DNA from: Pseudomonas sp. CAN1
Lineage (GTDB): Bacteria; Pseudomonadota; Gammaproteobacteria; Pseudomonadales; Pseudomonadaceae
NCBI RefSeq assembly: GCF_030462585.1
Contig: NZ_JASMRU010000004.1
Span: forward strand, 55,707-106,291
DNA length: 50,585 bases
Direction of reading: 5' to 3'
Part shown: positions 49,103 through 50,585 of the stretch, piece by piece
Position numbering within the stretch: position 1 is the first letter of the stretch
Layout: every line of letters begins with the position of its first letter
Program-made: the position numbers and the translations under genes
The notes under the pieces: generated by a model
Databases searched by the model: none
What the model was told of the DNA's origin: nothing
The model's input: the letters and a program-made list of their open reading frames with translations, nothing else

Positions 49103-50584
49103 TCAGAACGCGAAGTGCTCCGCGTCCAGCGCCATCAGGCAGTCCGCGCCGCCCAGCAGGGCCTCGCGGTGCATGCTGGCACGCGGCAGGATGCGCTTGA
49201 CGTAGAACTCGGCGCTGGCGAGCTTGGCGCGATAGAAGTCCGCGTCCCCCTCGCCCGTCGCCAGCTTCGCCTGCGCCACGCCAGCCGCCTGTAGCCAGAG
49301 GCCGCCGAGCAGCACGTAGGAGCAGTACTGCAGGAAGTCCACCGAGGTGGCGCCGATTTCCTGCGGGTCGCGCTGGCAGGCGGCGATCACTTCGCTGGTG
49401 AGGCTGCGCCATTCCAGTAGGCGTTGCCGCACGGTTTCCGCGAGACCTGCCAGTTCAGTGCGCACGCCGACGGTTTCGCAGATCGCTGCCAGTTCGCCGA
49501 TCAGCGCGTTCAGCTCCGCGCCGCCGTCGCCCAGCAGCTTGCGGCGGATCAGGTCGAGCGCCTGGATGCCGTTGGTGCCTTCGTAGATCTGGGTGATGCG
49601 GCTGTCACGCATCAGCTGTTCCATACCCCATTCGCGGATGTAGCCGTGGCCGCCGTAGACCTGCACGCCGAGGCTGGAAACTTCCTGACCGACGTCGGTG
49701 AAGAACGACTTCACGATGGGGATCAGCAGCGCCGCGCGCTTGCTCGCCGCCTTGCGACCGTCCGCCTCGGGATGGCCGTGCTCCAGGTCCAGTTCGCGGG
49801 CGCAGAGCGCGGAAATCATCCGGCAGCCCTCGGTGAGGGTCTTCTGGGTCAGCAGCATGCGGCGCACGTCCGGGTGGACGATGATCGGATCAGCGGCCTT
49901 GGAGGGCTCCGCCGCACCGGTCAGAGCGCGCGATTGCAGGCGCTCGCGGGCATAGGCCAGCGCGCCCTGGCAGGAACGCTCGGCGATGCCCAGACCTTGC
50001 AAACCGACCTGGAAGCGCGCGTCATTCATCATGGTGAACATGCACGCCAGGCCCTGGTTGGCCTGGCCAATCAGCCAGCCGGTGGCGCCGTCGAAGTTCA
50101 TCACGCAGGTGGACGCGCCCTTGATGCCCATCTTGTGCTCGATGGCGCCGCAGCTCAGGGAGTTGCGCGCGCCCGGCGTGCCGTCGGCGTTGGCGATGAA
50201 CTTGGGCACCAGCAACAGGCTGATGCCCTTCACTCCGGCCGGCGCATCCGGCAGGCGCGCCAGCACCAGGTGGACGATGTTCTCGGAGAGGTCCTGCTCG
50301 CCACCGCTGATGAAGATCTTGCTGCCGCTGACACGGTAGCTGCCGTCCGCCTGCGCCTCGGCGCGGGTGCGCAGCAGGGCCAGGTCGGTGCCGGCCTGGG
50401 GCTCGGTGAGGCACATGGTGCCGCTCCACACGCCGCTGACCATCTTCGCCAGGTAGTCTCGCTGCAGCTCCGGCGCGCCGTGCTTGTACAGCGCCAGCAC
50501 TGCACCCTCGGTGAGGCCGGAATAGACGCGGAACGACAGCGAGGCGGCCATCAGCATCTCGTGGAAGCTGGCCGCGACCATCTG
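49103..50584 (-). CDS. Acyl-CoA dehydrogenase, C-terminal part (runs off the window)
   Basis: The reading frame enters at the right edge and ends at 49103, giving 493 residues of what should be a protein of about 590-600 aa. Visible: MCLTEPQAGTDLALLRTRAE (FAD-binding strand), YRVSGSKIFISGGEQDL, the substrate-region GLQGLGIAERSCQGAL, and the base-bearing region MRDSRITQIYEGTNGIQALD, then RRKLLGDGG. The long C-terminal extension is that of the large ACAD group with an added helical domain (DUF/PF12806 type), used for fatty acid or dicarboxyl-CoA oxidation in pseudomonads. Chain-length preference cannot be told. It is convergent with the zinc-ribbon gene. Confidence 0.93.
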   Translation of the reverse strand, partial: QMVAASFHEMLMAASLSFRVYSGLTEGAVLALYKHGAPELQRDYLAKMVSGVWSGTMCLTEPQAGTDLALLRTRAEAQADGSYRVSGSKIFISGGEQDLSENIVHLVLARLPDAPAGVKGISLLLVPKFIANADGTPGARNSLSCGAIEHKMGIKGASTCVMNFDGATGWLIGQANQGLACMFTMMNDARFQVGLQGLGIAERSCQGALAYARERLQSRALTGAAEPSKAADPIIVHPDVRRMLLTQKTLTEGCRMISALCARELDLEHGHPEADGRKAASKRAALLIPIVKSFFTDVGQEVSSLGVQVYGGHGYIREWGMEQLMRDSRITQIYEGTNGIQALDLIRRKLLGDGGAELNALIGELAAICETVGVRTELAGLAETVRQRLLEWRSLTSEVIAACQRDPQEIGATSVDFLQYCSYVLLGGLWLQAAGVAQAKLATGEGDADFYRAKLASAEFYVKRILPRASMHREALLGGADCLMALDAEHFAF

Positions 50585-50585
50585 C

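Overview
The window is chromosomal DNA of a Pseudomonas close to the P. aeruginosa / P. nitroreducens / P. citronellolis group. The evidence is the very GC-rich codon use outside the sugar cluster, a complete arcDABC operon, a FabY-type ketoacyl synthase, and two Pseudomonas-type REP repeat clusters. From memory of gene order (not computed), about 0.7-34.4 kb resembles the PAO1 stretch PA5157-PA5174, and about 34.6-48.4 kb resembles PA0355 back to about PA0349. That would make the REP cluster at 34.46-34.59 kb a rearrangement junction relative to PAO1.

Layout. (1) 0-5.5 kb: the end of an unidentified gene, then a MarR regulator with a tripartite efflux operon (OpmG-like outer membrane lipoprotein, EmrA-like adaptor, EmrB-like MFS pump). 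A palindromic operator lies inside its promoter. (2) 5.5-5.7 kb: tRNA-Thr(TGT) with promoter and terminator. (3) 5.95-23.3 kb: a polysaccharide (O-antigen type) locus of visibly lower GC. A rightward operon holds a rhamnosyltransferase-like GT2, rmlBDAC, wzm, wzt, a zinc-ribbon methyltransferase, a VioA/FdtB-type sugar aminotransferase and a 1573-aa GT2-coiled coil-WbsX-GT multidomain protein. It is followed by an acyltransferase-3. A leftward operon holds an LpxD-like N-acyltransferase, an unknown 194-aa protein, a ketoacyl-ACP synthase III and an acyl carrier protein. The two sets converge on a perfect bidirectional terminator. (4) 23.5-32.3 kb: dctBD, an intergenic region with an apparently orphaned sigma-54 promoter, and arcDABC behind an ANR box. 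(5) 32.5-34.4 kb: fabY. (6) 34.6-50.6 kb: HDOD protein, PfpI-like protein, RlmI, a small exported protein, ilvD, a lone type IV pilin, an NCS2 nucleobase permease, a YfcE-type phosphoesterase, a DUF3482 GTPase with its DUF2868 membrane partner, two tandem paralogous exported proteins, folA, a zinc-ribbon protein and a truncated acyl-CoA dehydrogenase.

Most interesting system. The rml genes supply dTDP-L-rhamnose and the intermediate dTDP-4-keto-6-deoxyglucose. The aminotransferase could turn that intermediate into a dTDP-amino-dideoxyhexose. The leftward operon looks like a dedicated small acyl-chain pathway (own ACP, own KAS III, LpxD-like N-acyltransferase, one unknown protein) that would N-acylate the amino sugar before assembly and Wzm/Wzt export. 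A nine-C tract inside wzm could switch export on and off by slippage. The chemistry is inferred from families and neighbourhood, not shown by the sequence alone.
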